A stretch of DNA of 64,000 nt from CBDHCC01 sp965219235. Lineage in GTDB: Bacteria > Pseudomonadota > Alphaproteobacteria > Sphingomonadales > Sphingomonadaceae. This document shows, piece by piece, positions 1 through 8,883 of the stretch. Made by a program: the position numbers and the translations under genes. Below the pieces are notes generated by a model that did not search any database, was not told the origin of the DNA, and saw only the letters and a list, made by a program, of their open reading frames with translations. The stretch covers positions 434,001 through 498,000 of the forward strand of contig OZ244721.1 in the NCBI GenBank assembly GCA_965219235.1. Direction: 5' to 3'. How positions within the stretch are numbered: the first letter of the stretch is position 1; each line of letters opens with the position of its first letter.

Positions 1-2
1 TC

Positions 3-1682
3 TACAACGGCCGCGATCGCCTGAACCTCCAGCCCGACCAGCTCCGGCTGCTGGAACGCTCCTACGAGCGCTTCGTGCGCAATGGCGCCAAGCTGTCGCC
101 GGACGCCAAGGCGCGTGTGGTCGCGATCGAGGGCGAACTGGCGGGCCTGTTCTCCTCCTTCTCCGAGAAGGTGCTGGGTGACGAGGAGTCGGTCACGGTG
201 GTGACCGACAAGGCCCAGCTCGCGGGCCTGCCCGATGCGCTGGTCGCCAGCTTCGCCAAGGCCGCCAAGGACCAGGGCGTGGCGGGCTACGCGATCAAGA
301 ACACACGCTCGTCCATGACCCCGGTGCTGGAGAACGCCACCGACCGCGCGCTGCGCGAGACGGTCTGGCGCGCCTATGTCGATCGCGGCGACAATGGCGG
401 GGCGAACGACACCAACACCACGATCGCCAGGATCCTGAAGCTCCGGCAGGAGCGCGCTCAGCTGCTCGGCTTCCGCACCCACGCCGACTACCGGATGGCC
501 GACACGATGGCCAGGACGCCGGCCAAGGCGATGGACCTGATGATGAAGGTCTGGCCCGCCGCCAAGGCGCGCGTCGCCGAGGAGGTGGCAGAGATGCAGG
601 CCTTCGCCGACAGCACGAAGGCGGGCATCACCATCCAGCCCTGGGACTACCGCTACTATGCGGAAAAGGTGCGCAAGGCGAAGTACGACCTGGATGCGTC
701 GGAGGTGAAGCCGTATTTCCAGCTCAAGAACATGGTCAATGCCATGTTCTATTCGGCCAACCGACTCTACGGTTTGAACTTCAAGGAGAACACGGGCAGC
801 GTGCCCGTCTTCCATCCCGACGTGCGCACCTTCGAGGTGACGGACGCCGAGGGCAAGGTGCGCGGCATGTTCTACTTCGATCCCTATGCGCGCGACGGCA
901 AGCGGTCGGGGGCGTGGGCCACGACCTATCGCTCGCGCGCCGGACTGACGAACGACGACATCGTGCTGGGGTCGAACAACAACAACTTCACCAAGCCGGC
1001 GGACGGCGCGGTCGCGCTGATCTCGCTCGACGACGCCCAGACGCTGTTCCACGAATTCGGCCATGCGCTGCACTATTTCATCAGCGACGTGCGCTATCCG
1101 GGGCTGCTCAACACGCCACGCGACTTCGTCGAATATCCCAGCCAGGTGAACGAGAATTGGGTCCTGACCCGCGATGTCCTCGACAGGTTCGCCCGCCACT
1201 ATCAGACCGGCGAGCCGATGCCGCAGGCGCTGCTCGACAAGATCGAGGCGTCGAGCACCTACGGACAGGGGTTCGCCACGGTCGAGTATCTGTCGAGCGC
1301 GCTGGTCGACATGAAGCTGCACGACCGCACCGTGCCGGTGACCGACCCCGACGCCTTCGAGCGCGAAACGCTCGCCGAGCTGGGGATGCCCAGGGAGATC
1401 GTGATGCGGCACCGGCTGCCGCAGTTCAATCACCTGTTCGCCTCCGACGGCTATTCGGCGGGCTATTACTCCTACCTCTGGTCGGAGACGATGGACGCCG
1501 ACACCTGGGCGGCGTTCGAGGAGACGGGCGACGACTGGAATCCGGCGGTGGCCAAGCGCTTCAAGACGATGCTGCTGGCGACCGGCAACCAGACCGACCG
1601 GGCGGAGGCCTATCGCGCGTTCAGGGGCCGCGATCCGGACGTGAACGCGCTGTTGAAGCGGCGGGGGTTCCCGACGCAGTAG
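3..1682 (+). CDS. M3 family oligopeptidase (dipeptidyl carboxypeptidase type), 5' end outside window
   Basis: A zinc metallopeptidase of the thimet oligopeptidase/Dcp family (M3), which cleaves short peptides. The reading frame is open from base 3, so the gene starts upstream of the window; 559 residues are visible against about 680-720 for a full-length Dcp. The active-site motif HEFGH is encoded at 1050-1064, followed by the conserved downstream segment with Glu and a GYSAGYYSYLWSE motif near 1450-1490 that forms the substrate-side wall in this family. The end DVNALLKRRGF is typical of bacterial Dcp-like enzymes. Cellular location cannot be judged without the N-terminus. The family assignment is firm; the Dcp versus OpdA choice is less so. 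Confidence 0.93.
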   Translation, partial: YNGRDRLNLQPDQLRLLERSYERFVRNGAKLSPDAKARVVAIEGELAGLFSSFSEKVLGDEESVTVVTDKAQLAGLPDALVASFAKAAKDQGVAGYAIKNTRSSMTPVLENATDRALRETVWRAYVDRGDNGGANDTNTTIARILKLRQERAQLLGFRTHADYRMADTMARTPAKAMDLMMKVWPAAKARVAEEVAEMQAFADSTKAGITIQPWDYRYYAEKVRKAKYDLDASEVKPYFQLKNMVNAMFYSANRLYGLNFKENTGSVPVFHPDVRTFEVTDAEGKVRGMFYFDPYARDGKRSGAWATTYRSRAGLTNDDIVLGSNNNNFTKPADGAVALISLDDAQTLFHEFGHALHYFISDVRYPGLLNTPRDFVEYPSQVNENWVLTRDVLDRFARHYQTGEPMPQALLDKIEASSTYGQGFATVEYLSSALVDMKLHDRTVPVTDPDAFERETLAELGMPREIVMRHRLPQFNHLFASDGYSAGYYSYLWSETMDADTWAAFEETGDDWNPAVAKRFKTMLLATGNQTDRAEAYRAFRGRDPDVNALLKRRGFPTQ

Positions 1683-1705
1683 GGTATAACTCTCCACCTC
1701 CGTCC

Positions 1706-1799
1706 AGGCTGAGCCTGTCGAAGCCCGCGTTCGACAGGGTGCCAGGCTGGACGGGGAGCCCCCATCCGACCACCCGGCCTTCGACAAGCTCAGGCTGAG
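1706..1799. repeat. Palindromic repeat, family E (copy 1)
   Basis: Two inverted arms carry the TGAGCCTGTCGAAG / CTTCGACAAGCTCAGGCTGAG motif and enclose about 55 bp. The right arm contains the perfect short palindrome-forming word CTCAGGCTGAG. Related copies lie at 17252-17346 and 52606-52710. It sits between the M3 peptidase and the MscS gene and could fold into a terminator-like hairpin. Confidence 0.8.
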
Positions 1800-1847
1800 T
1801 GGGCATGGGGGCCATCCGCCGCCACATGATGCACCGGAGCCGCCCCC

Positions 1848-2867
1848 GTGACCACGCCCGCCACCCTCGCCGCCGACGCCGCCACCCGCGCCGCGATGGC
1901 CGACGGCAACCCGCTCGACCCGACCAAGCCGATGGCGATCATCAACGCCAAGCTGCAGGGGTTCTGGGAAGGGCTGATCGCCCAGACGCCCAACATCATC
2001 GCGGGGCTGATCCTGCTGATCATCGTCTGGTTCGCGTCCAAATGGGTGGCGCGGGCGGTGCGGGCGGCGGCGAACCGGCGCAAGCGTCCCGATCTGGGGG
2101 TGCTGCTGGGCAGCCTGGCGCGCGGGGCGCTGATCGTGTTGGGCGTGTTGATCGCGGCCACGATCATCTTCCCGACGGTCAATCCGGGCGACGTGTTCGC
2201 GTCGCTCGGCGTCGGCACGGTGGCGATCGGCTTCGCCTTCAAGGACATCCTGCAGAACCTGCTCGCCGGCCTGCTGCTCTTGATCCGCCGGCCCTACAGG
2301 CGGGGCGACCAGATCGTGGTCAAGGACTACGAGGGCACGGTCGAGCACATCGAGAGCCGGGCGACGCTCATCAAGACCTATGACGGCCGCCGCGTCATCA
2401 TCCCCAATTCCGACGTGTACACCTCGCCCGTCGTCGTGCTCACCGCCTTCGAGACGCGCCGCGACGAGTATGACGTGGGCATCGGGTACGGCGACGACCT
2501 GGCGGCGGCGTGCGCGGCGTTCGTGGAGGCGGTGCAGGCGGTGGACGGCGTGGTGCCCGACCCGCGGGTGGAGGCGCTGCCCTGGGGGCTGGACGCCAAC
2601 TGGGTCACGGTGCGCGTGCGCTGGTGGGTCAAGTCGTTGCGCACCGACGTGGTGCACACCAGGGCGAAGGTGATCCGGGCGATCCAGCGCGCGGCGGGCG
2701 AGCACCGCATCGACCTGCCGTTCCCGACCAATGTCGTGCTGTTCCACAACCAGACGGAGGAGGGCGACGGCGATCGCTCCCGCCAGCGCGAGGGCTGGCC
2801 GGGTGAGAGCAAGGCGCGGCCGATCGCGGGGCCGGTGGCGGGGTCGGAGGGTGAGGGAAAGAAATGA
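1848..2867 (+). CDS. Small-conductance mechanosensitive channel (MscS family)
   Basis: Predicted inner-membrane channel that opens under membrane tension to release solutes during hypo-osmotic shock. The protein has 339 residues and a GTG start with GGAG 9 bases upstream. The N-terminal half holds three hydrophobic segments: roughly residues 45-65, 82-105 and the pore helix at about 115-145, where Gly/Ala-rich SLGVGTVAIGFAFKDILQN matches the MscS TM3 signature. The beta domain follows with RRPYRRGDQI and a VEHIESRATLIKTYDGR segment, then an alpha/beta C-terminal domain. A charged, low-complexity tail of about 40 residues closes it. It stands alone between repeats E1 and C1. Confidence 0.92.
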   Translation: MTTPATLAADAATRAAMADGNPLDPTKPMAIINAKLQGFWEGLIAQTPNIIAGLILLIIVWFASKWVARAVRAAANRRKRPDLGVLLGSLARGALIVLGVLIAATIIFPTVNPGDVFASLGVGTVAIGFAFKDILQNLLAGLLLLIRRPYRRGDQIVVKDYEGTVEHIESRATLIKTYDGRRVIIPNSDVYTSPVVVLTAFETRRDEYDVGIGYGDDLAAACAAFVEAVQAVDGVVPDPRVEALPWGLDANWVTVRVRWWVKSLRTDVVHTRAKVIRAIQRAAGEHRIDLPFPTNVVLFHNQTEEGDGDRSRQREGWPGESKARPIAGPVAGSEGEGKK

Positions 2868-2870
2868 AAG

Positions 2871-3003
2871 CCCTCTCCCCTTCAGGGGAGAGGGGTGGGA
2901 GCGGGGAACGAACTGGCGACCGGGGACGGAGGAGACCGCCTGATTTCCCCTCTCCTTCCGCCGTCTATCGGCGGCTCCCTCCTCTCCCCTGAAGGGGAGA
3001 GGG
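2871..3003. repeat. Palindromic repeat, family C (copy 1)
   Basis: Two hairpins, CCCTCTCCCCTTCAGGGGAG at the left and CTCTCCCCTGAAGGGGAGAG at the right, flank a variable core that itself carries CCCCTCTCCTTCCGCC. The whole element can also fold end to end. Further copies are at 20492, 26109 (one hairpin only), 32733, 42126 (interrupted), 48280 and 56379. It lies between the MscS gene and the E1alpha gene. Confidence 0.85.
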
Positions 3004-3084
3004 TTGCCTTGTTCGCAGCCCCCTCGCCAATCCGCGCCAAATCTCCTAACGGCCCTCCCACACACTCGGAATCGAGGGAGAGGC

Positions 3085-4365
3085 ATGGGCGACGTCGGCG
3101 GCGAGAATACGGGCACCAACCGCGTCCGCCTGGCCCTCCACGTGCCCGAACCGCATTTCCGCCCCGGCGACGAGGCCGACTTCTCCGACCTCGCCATCCC
3201 GCCCGCCGGCGAGACCCGCCGCCCGCCGGTCCACGCCGATCCGGACGGGTTCCGCGACCTCGCCTACGGCTTGGTCCGCGTGCTGGACGACGAGGACCGC
3301 GCGGTCGGTCCCTGGAATCCCGGACTGTCGCCCGAACGCTCACGCCAAATGCTGCGCCACATGGCGCTCACCCGCGCCTTCGACACCCGCATGTTCCGCG
3401 CCCAGCGGCAGGGCAAGACCAGCTTCTACATGAAGGCGACGGGCGAGGAGGCGGTGGCGGTGGCGGCCACCCACGCGCTCGAGCCCGACGACATGTGCTT
3501 CCCGTCCTATCGCCAGCAGGGCATCCTGATCGCGCGCGACTGGGACCTGGTCGACATGATGAACCAGATCTACTCGAACAAGGGCGACCGGCTGCAGGGC
3601 AAGCAGCTGCCGATCATGTATTCGACCAAGGCGGGCGCGTTCTTCTCGATCTCCGGCAACCTCGCCACCCAGATGCCGCAGGCGGTGGGCTGGGCGATGG
3701 CGTCGGCGATCAAGGGCGACAGCCGGATCGCCGCCGCCTGGTGCGGCGAGGGCTCGACGGCGGAGGCGGACTTCCACGCGGCCTGCACCTTCGCCACCGT
3801 CTACCGCGCGCCGGTCGTCATCAACGTGGTCAACAACCAGTGGGCGATCAGCTCCTTCCAGGGGATCGCGGGAGGCGAGGCCACGACCTTCGCGGCGCGG
3901 GGCGTGGGCTATGGGCTGGCCAGCCTGCGCGTGGACGGCAACGACGCGCTCGCCGTCTATGCCGCCACCGCATGGGCGGCCGAACGCGCGCGGGCGAACC
4001 ACGGCGCGACGCTGATCGAGCACTTCACCTACCGCGCGGAGGGGCACTCGACCTCCGACGACCCCAGCCAGTACCGCTCCGCCGACGAGGGCACCGCCTG
4101 GCCGCTGGGCGACCCGATCGCGCGGCTGAAGCGCCACCTGATCCAGCTGGGCGAGTGGGACGAGGCGCGCCAGGCGGCGATGGACCAGGAGCTGGCGCAG
4201 ACGGTCAAGGACTGCGCCAAGCGGGCGGAGAGGAACGGGGTGCTGGGCCACGGGATGCACCAGCCGTTCGAGACGATGTTCGAGGGCGTGTTCGCGGAAA
4301 TGCCGTGGCATCTGAGGGAGCAGCTGGACCAGTGCGTGGCGGAGAAGAAGGCGGCGGGGTTGTGA
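3085..4365 (+). CDS. bkdA1: Branched-chain 2-oxoacid dehydrogenase E1 alpha subunit
   Basis: Thiamine-diphosphate-binding alpha subunit of the branched-chain 2-oxoacid decarboxylase; with E1beta it decarboxylates the 2-oxoacids of Leu, Ile and Val and passes the acyl group to E2. The frame is open further upstream, but ATG 3085 follows GAGGGAGAGG and gives 426 residues, the normal size. The TPP motif is seen as GEGSTAEADFH ... NNQWAISS (about residues 220-260), and the phospho-loop region HSTSDDPSQYR follows. The N-terminal arm of about 75 residues before the first core helix is characteristic of BCKDH E1alpha rather than pyruvate dehydrogenase. It is first in the operon with E1beta and E2; no E3 gene lies in the window. 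Confidence 0.93.
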   Translation: MGDVGGENTGTNRVRLALHVPEPHFRPGDEADFSDLAIPPAGETRRPPVHADPDGFRDLAYGLVRVLDDEDRAVGPWNPGLSPERSRQMLRHMALTRAFDTRMFRAQRQGKTSFYMKATGEEAVAVAATHALEPDDMCFPSYRQQGILIARDWDLVDMMNQIYSNKGDRLQGKQLPIMYSTKAGAFFSISGNLATQMPQAVGWAMASAIKGDSRIAAAWCGEGSTAEADFHAACTFATVYRAPVVINVVNNQWAISSFQGIAGGEATTFAARGVGYGLASLRVDGNDALAVYAATAWAAERARANHGATLIEHFTYRAEGHSTSDDPSQYRSADEGTAWPLGDPIARLKRHLIQLGEWDEARQAAMDQELAQTVKDCAKRAERNGVLGHGMHQPFETMFEGVFAEMPWHLREQLDQCVAEKKAAGL

Positions 4366-4388
4366 GGGGCCTCCGCGCCGCCCTGCAC

Positions 4389-4485
4389 CGTCATCCCCGC
4401 GAAAGCGGGGATCCAGTGGCACCCACACGATCCTGCTCGGCTTCGCCATCGCAGATGCTGGATCCCCGCTTTCGCGGGGATGACG
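4389..4485. repeat. Palindromic repeat, family D (copy 1), inside the bkd operon
   Basis: The left arm CGTCATCCCCGCGAAAGCGG and its inverted right copy CCGCTTTCGCGGGGATGACG enclose about 45 bp; each arm is itself a hairpin. It occupies most of the gap between E1alpha and E1beta. Other copies are at 5957 (inside E2), 37918, 39723 and 42171. Confidence 0.88.
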
Positions 4486-4504
4486 GCAAGGGGAGCGCGC
4501 ACCC

Positions 4505-5518
4505 GTGACCCGCATGACCATGATCGGCGCGATCAACTCCGCGCTCCACGTCGCCATGGAGGCCGACCCCGCCGTCGTCGTGATGGGCGAGGACGTGGGC
4601 TATTTCGGCGGCGTCTTCCGCGCCACCGCCGGCCTGCAGGAGGCGTTCGGCAAGACCCGCGCCTTCGACACGCCGATCAGCGAGTGCGGCATCGTCGGCG
4701 TCGCGGTCGGCATGGCGACCAACGGCCTGAAACCGGTGCCGGAGATCCAGTTCGCCGACTACATCTATCCGGGCGTCGACCAGATCATCTCGGAGGCCGC
4801 CCGCCTGCGCTACCGCTCGGACGGGGAGTTCACCGTGCCGATGGTGATCCGATCGCCCTATGGCGGCGGCATCTTCGGCGGGCAGACGCACAGCCAGTCG
4901 CCGGAGGGCATCTTCACCCATGTGGCGGGCGTCAAGACGGTGATCCCGTCCAACCCGCACGATGCGAAGGGGCTGCTGCTGGCCGCGATCGCCGATCCCG
5001 ACCCGGTGCTCTTCTTCGAGCCCAAGCGGCTCTACAACGGCCCGTTCGACGGCCGCTACGACCGGCCGACCACCAACTGGTCGTCGCATCCCGACGGCGA
5101 GGTGCCGGACGGCCACTACACCGTGCCGCTGGGCGAGGCGCGGATCGTGCGCGAGGGCCAGGAGGTGACCATGCTGGCCTATGGCACCATGGTCCACGTG
5201 GCGCTGCACACGGCCGAGGCGAAGGGCATCGACGCGGAGGTCATCGACCTCAGGACGCTGTTGCCGCTCGACATCGGGGCGATCGAGGCGTCGGTGCGGA
5301 AGACCGGCCGCTGCGTGGTGATCCACGAGGCGACGCGCACGTCCGGCTTCGGCGCGGAGCTGGCGGCCCTGGTGCAGGAGCGGTGCTTCTATCACCTGGA
5401 GGCGCCGGTGGAGCGGGTGACGGGCTTCGACACGCCCTACCCGCACAGCCTGGAATGGGCGTATTTTCCGGGGCCGGTCCGCACCGGCCTCGCCTTGGAT
5501 CGGGTGTTGAAGGACTGA
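4505..5518 (+). CDS. bkdA2: Branched-chain 2-oxoacid dehydrogenase E1 beta subunit
   Basis: Beta subunit of the same E1 enzyme: a transketolase-type pyrimidine-binding domain followed by the C-terminal transketolase domain. It has 337 residues. GTG 4505 is preferred because AAGGGGA lies about 10 bases upstream, though ATG 4514 or 4520 are possible. Diagnostic stretches are VVVMGEDVGYFGG near the N-terminus (Glu for TPP activation), FDTPISECGIVGVAVG, and YGGGIFGGQTHSQSPEG. Its stop is separated from the E2 start by a single base, so translation is probably coupled. Confidence 0.94.
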   Translation: MTRMTMIGAINSALHVAMEADPAVVVMGEDVGYFGGVFRATAGLQEAFGKTRAFDTPISECGIVGVAVGMATNGLKPVPEIQFADYIYPGVDQIISEAARLRYRSDGEFTVPMVIRSPYGGGIFGGQTHSQSPEGIFTHVAGVKTVIPSNPHDAKGLLLAAIADPDPVLFFEPKRLYNGPFDGRYDRPTTNWSSHPDGEVPDGHYTVPLGEARIVREGQEVTMLAYGTMVHVALHTAEAKGIDAEVIDLRTLLPLDIGAIEASVRKTGRCVVIHEATRTSGFGAELAALVQERCFYHLEAPVERVTGFDTPYPHSLEWAYFPGPVRTGLALDRVLKD

Positions 5519-5519
5519 C

Positions 5520-6920
5520 ATGGCGCGCTTCGTCTACAGACTGCCGGACATCGGCGAGGGCATTTCGGAGGCCGAGATCGTCGGCTGGCACGTCGCGGTC
5601 GGCGACGCGGTCGAGGACGACGACCGGATCGCCGACATGATGACCGACAAGGCGACGGTCGAGATGGAGAGCCCGGTGTCGGGCACCATCCTGGAGCTGG
5701 CGGGCGAGGTCGGCGACGTGGTCGCGATCGGCGCGCCGCTGGTGGTGATCGAGACCGACGACGTGCCCGACGAGGCGACCGAGGGCGGGGCCGAGGTGCT
5801 GGCCGGGCACGGGCGACGGATGGAGGAGGAGCGCGGGGCGCGCGAGCGGACGGTGGCCGATGCCGCCGACCCGGCCGGTCCGATGGATGACGCGGAGCTG
5901 GCGGCGGAGACGCCGGGGGTGGGGGAGGGGGGTGGCTCTATTGCCCCCTCTTCCACCGTCACCCCCGCGAAAGCGGGGGCCCAGCCGGACAAGGGTGCCA
6001 GCCGGCAGGCTGACGAACCTGCGGCACCGCTGGATCCCCGCGTGCGCGGGGATGACGATGAAAGGCGGAAAGTCCTCGCCTCCCCCGCCGTGCGCAAGCG
6101 CGCCGCCGACCTCCAGATCGACCTGGCCGACGTGAAGCCCGCCGAGGACGGGCGCGTCCGCCACGGCGACCTCGACGCCTTCCTCACCTACAACGCGCAC
6201 CGGGGCTACGGCACACAAGCGCCCCGCGCGGACGAGCAGGTGCGGGTCATCGGCCTGCGCCGCCGTATCGCCGAGAACATGGCGGCGTCCAAGCGCGCGA
6301 TCCCGCACTTCACCTATGTCGAGGAGATCGACATGACCAAGGCGGAGGAGCTGCGCGCCGACCTGAACGCCACGCGGGGCGACAAGCCCAAGCTGACCGT
6401 GCTGCCGATCATCATCACCGCCATCACCCGCGCGCTGCCCGGCTTCCCGATGATCAACGCGCGCTATGACGACGAGGCGGGCGTGGTCAGCCGGTCGGGC
6501 GCGGTGCATCTCGGCATCGCCACCCAGACGGACGCCGGGCTGATGGTGCCCGTGGTGCGCGAGGCGCAAGCCAGGAACGTCTGGCAATTGGCGGCCGAGA
6601 TCGCGCGCCTGGCCGACGCCGCGCGCGCCGGCAAGGCCACGTCGGAGGAGCTGTCGGGCGGCACGCTGACCGTGACCTCGCTGGGTCCTCTGGGCGGCAT
6701 CGCCACCACGCCGGTCATCAACCGGCCGGAGGTGGCGATCATCGGCCCCAACAACATCGTCGAGCGCCCGGTGATCCGCGACGGCGAGATCGTGGCGGCC
6801 AAGCTCATGAACCTGTCGATCAGCTGCGACCACCGCGTGGTCGACGGCTGGGACGCGGCGAGCTTCGTGCAGTCGGTCAAGCGGCTGCTCGAAACGCCGG
6901 TCCTGCTGTTCGCGGACTGA
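5520..6920 (+). CDS. bkdB: Branched-chain 2-oxoacid dehydrogenase E2 (dihydrolipoamide acyltransferase)
   Basis: Core acyltransferase of the complex. In order: a single lipoyl domain (residues 1-80, lipoylated Lys in DKATVEME), a long linker, a peripheral subunit-binding domain (about 183-220, beginning LASPAVRKRAADLQIDL), and the catalytic domain (about 235-466) with the active-site HRVVDGWDAA near the C-terminus. Total length is 466 residues. The odd part is linker residues about 146-180: their DNA is a complete family D palindromic element (5957-6057), read in frame as TPAKAGAQ ... LDPRVRGDD. The two folded domains on either side are intact, so the protein is presumably functional. Confidence 0.94.
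   Translation: MARFVYRLPDIGEGISEAEIVGWHVAVGDAVEDDDRIADMMTDKATVEMESPVSGTILELAGEVGDVVAIGAPLVVIETDDVPDEATEGGAEVLAGHGRRMEEERGARERTVADAADPAGPMDDAELAAETPGVGEGGGSIAPSSTVTPAKAGAQPDKGASRQADEPAAPLDPRVRGDDDERRKVLASPAVRKRAADLQIDLADVKPAEDGRVRHGDLDAFLTYNAHRGYGTQAPRADEQVRVIGLRRRIAENMAASKRAIPHFTYVEEIDMTKAEELRADLNATRGDKPKLTVLPIIITAITRALPGFPMINARYDDEAGVVSRSGAVHLGIATQTDAGLMVPVVREAQARNVWQLAAEIARLADAARAGKATSEELSGGTLTVTSLGPLGGIATTPVINRPEVAIIGPNNIVERPVIRDGEIVAAKLMNLSISCDHRVVDGWDAASFVQSVKRLLETPVLLFAD
5957..6057. repeat. Palindromic repeat, family D (copy 2), in frame inside the E2 gene
   Basis: The left arm starts CGTCACCCCCGCGAAAGCGG and the right arm ends CGCGGGGATGACG, with the same layout and length as the intergenic copy at 4389-4485. 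It is translated without a stop as part of the interdomain linker of E2. Confidence 0.88.
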
Positions 6921-6928
6921 GCTTCTGC

Positions 6929-7057
6929 CTCCCCTCCCTTCCAGGGAGGGGACTGAGGGGTGGGTGCGAGCGTCAGCGAGCCGGTGCCGCTTGCACCCGT
7001 GTCGGCTCGGCTGCGCCTCGCCACCCACCCCCGACCCCTCCCTGAAAGGGAGGGGAG
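6929..7057. repeat. Palindromic repeat, family B (copy 1)
   Basis: Left hairpin CTCCCCTCCCTTCCAGGGAG, then GGGGTGGGTGCGAGC, a variable core, CGCCACCCACCCCCGACC, and right hairpin CCCTCCCTGAAAGGGAGGGG. Further copies are at 10413, 12143, 12559, 27573 and 30261. Here it fills the gap between two convergent genes and could terminate both. Confidence 0.85.
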
Positions 7058-7067
7058 TGCCGGACTG

Positions 7068-7865
7068 CTACCCGTACACCGCGATCCCCTGACCACCCGT
7101 CGCCACCGCGCGGCCCTCGGCGTTCCACACGGTCATCTCCTGCGCCGAGAAGCCGCCCTTCGTACGCGTCGCCACGGACCGCAACAGCCACCAGCCGTCA
7201 TCCGTCCCCGGCGCCAGATCGAGCATGTGCAGCATCCAGCTGGTCGAGCTGACCGGCGCCGGTGCGGGCAGCTGGCAGAAGGCGGCGGGCGGCAGGGCGT
7301 CGCCGAGCGCCAGCAGCGCCACGGCCGGCGCCGCGCTCACCGCCTCCCGAAAGCGCACCCACCAGATCAGCTCGCCGCGTTCCGCCCCGCTCGCCAGCGG
7401 CTCGCCGCCCGCCAGCCGCATGTCGAAATGCCGCGTGAAGCTGGGCAGGTCGCGCGTCCGCCGCTCCTCCAGCCGGTCGAAGCGCGGCACGTCGGGCATC
7501 GGCAGCGCGTCGGCGTTAACCGCGCTCTCCCGGTCGCGGCCGAACAGGAACGTCGCCTGCGTGCCGACCTCCGCGCCCGACCGCACGGTGGCCGACACCG
7601 CCTCGCTCGACTTCCCCCGGCGCAGCAGCTCGGCCGTGAGCGTGCAGTCGCCCGCCGTCGGCCCGACGAACGCCACCAGCGCCGTCCTGAGCGGGAAGCG
7701 TGGCTCGCACAGCTCCATGGCGCCGTGCAGCGCAAGGGCCGCCGACAGCCCGCCATAGGCGGTGCGCCCCTGCATCCAGTCGCCCGGGATCGTCGCGTGC
7801 ATCCCCGCACCCTCGCGCGTCACCCCGGCGAGGAGCGCATCCAGACCGTCATATCCCGACTTCAA
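7068..7865 (-). CDS. TesB-like acyl-CoA thioesterase family protein
   Basis: Predicted double-hotdog thioesterase-like protein acting on acyl-CoA. It has 265 residues, close to the usual 260-290. The first hotdog carries MQGRTAYGGLSAALALHGAM, the typical substrate-entry helix; the second ends in a strand reading MTVWNAEGRAVATGGQG, the family's C-terminal signature. The start is TTG at 7865, chosen because GGAGGGG lies 7 bases before it and no other in-frame start is available. Repeat F1 begins immediately beyond that ribosome site. The substrate is unknown; neighbouring genes suggest branched-chain or medium-chain acyl-CoA. Confidence 0.82.
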   Translation of the reverse strand: MKSGYDGLDALLAGVTREGAGMHATIPGDWMQGRTAYGGLSAALALHGAMELCEPRFPLRTALVAFVGPTAGDCTLTAELLRRGKSSEAVSATVRSGAEVGTQATFLFGRDRESAVNADALPMPDVPRFDRLEERRTRDLPSFTRHFDMRLAGGEPLASGAERGELIWWVRFREAVSAAPAVALLALGDALPPAAFCQLPAPAPVSSTSWMLHMLDLAPGTDDGWWLLRSVATRTKGGFSAQEMTVWNAEGRAVATGGQGIAVYG

Positions 7866-7878
7866 CTCGTCACCCCTC

Positions 7879-7970
7879 CGTCTTTGCGAGCCGCAGGCGA
7901 AGCAATCCAGTATCGGTGCGACGCGACCGGTCCTGGATTGCTTCGTCGCCTCCGGCTCCTCGCAAAGACG
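7879..7970. repeat. Palindromic repeat, family F (copy 1)
   Basis: Inverted arms CGTCTTTGCGAGCCGCAGGC and GCCTCCGGCTCCTCGCAAAG(ACG), each continuing into CAATCCAG / CTGGATTG, enclose about 20 bp. It lies between the SDR gene and the thioesterase gene on the minus strand. A degenerate copy is at 25983-26063. Confidence 0.82.
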
Positions 7971-8025
7971 AAACGGGGTGCAGGGATGGCAGCGGCCAAG
8001 CGCGTCGAGACTCCCTCGACGACGC

Positions 8026-8820
8026 TCACTTGTCGCCGAGCCGCTGTCCGTAGGCGATCAGCTTGCGCAGCGCCGCGTTCGGCACGACCGACATCAGGCC
8101 CACCGCCGCCTTGTTGACCCCGCCTGACACCCGCACCGCCTGGCCGCGCCTCACCGCGTCCAGTCCATCGCCCGCGACCACGTCCGGGTCGGCCTTCATG
8201 AAGCCCCGCATCTGGTCGGCGTCGGAGCCGGCCTGCTCGAAGAACTCGGTCTCCGTCGCACCCGGGCAGAGCGCGGTGACCGTGACTCCCGTGCCCGCCA
8301 CCTCCTCGTGCAGCGCCTCGCTGAAGGACAGCACGAACGCCTTGATGGCGGCATAGACCGCCGAGCCCGGGGCGGGGAGGTAGGACACGACCGAGGCCAC
8401 GTTCAGCACCGCGCCCGACCCCTGCGGCACCAGCACGCCCAGCGCCGCGTGGGTCAGCGCCACCAGCGCCTCCACGTTCAGCCGCACCATGTCGACCTGC
8501 CGCGCCCGCTCGCCGGCGTGGAACGGTCCGTCCTGCCCGAAGCCCGCGTTGTTGATCACCAGGCCCAGCGGGTGGCCGGTCGCGGTCGCCGCCGCCATGA
8601 CCGCGTCCACCGCTTCGGGCCGGGTCAGGTCCGCCTCCAGCACCCACACCTCCACCCCGCGCTCGGCGCGCAGCTGTTCGGCCAGCGATTCCAGTCGCTC
8701 CCCGCGGCGCGCGACGAGCAGCAGCGGGCGGCCCTCCTCCGCGATCCGACGGGCCAAGTGCTCGCCGATGCCGGCGGAGGCTCCGGTGACGACGGCGAGG
8801 CCGGTGGGCAGCGGGTTCAT
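8026..8820 (-). CDS. SDR-family NAD(P)-dependent oxidoreductase
   Basis: Classical short-chain dehydrogenase of 264 residues: the Rossmann motif TGASAGIG is at residues 12-19, NNAG near 90, a catalytic Ser in the SVVSYLP region, and YAAIK supplying the Tyr and Lys. A short hydrophobic run near the C-terminus (VGLMSVVPNAALRKLI) resembles DltE/YqjQ-type SDRs that reduce lipid or aromatic carbonyls. The substrate cannot be deduced. It is divergent from the flavin monooxygenase at 8884, so the short gap of about 60 bp must hold both promoters. Confidence 0.88.
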   Translation of the reverse strand: MNPLPTGLAVVTGASAGIGEHLARRIAEEGRPLLLVARRGERLESLAEQLRAERGVEVWVLEADLTRPEAVDAVMAAATATGHPLGLVINNAGFGQDGPFHAGERARQVDMVRLNVEALVALTHAALGVLVPQGSGAVLNVASVVSYLPAPGSAVYAAIKAFVLSFSEALHEEVAGTGVTVTALCPGATETEFFEQAGSDADQMRGFMKADPDVVAGDGLDAVRRGQAVRVSGGVNKAAVGLMSVVPNAALRKLIAYGQRLGDK

Positions 8821-8883
8821 GGGGCGTCTTCCTTTTGTTCGCGGGCCGCCTTACGTAAGCGTCAGGACGAGAGGATGCCAGCC

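Noticed and set aside
5940..6075. E2 gene as a pseudogene broken by a repeat
   Set aside because: The inserted element keeps the frame and both flanking domains retain their motifs.
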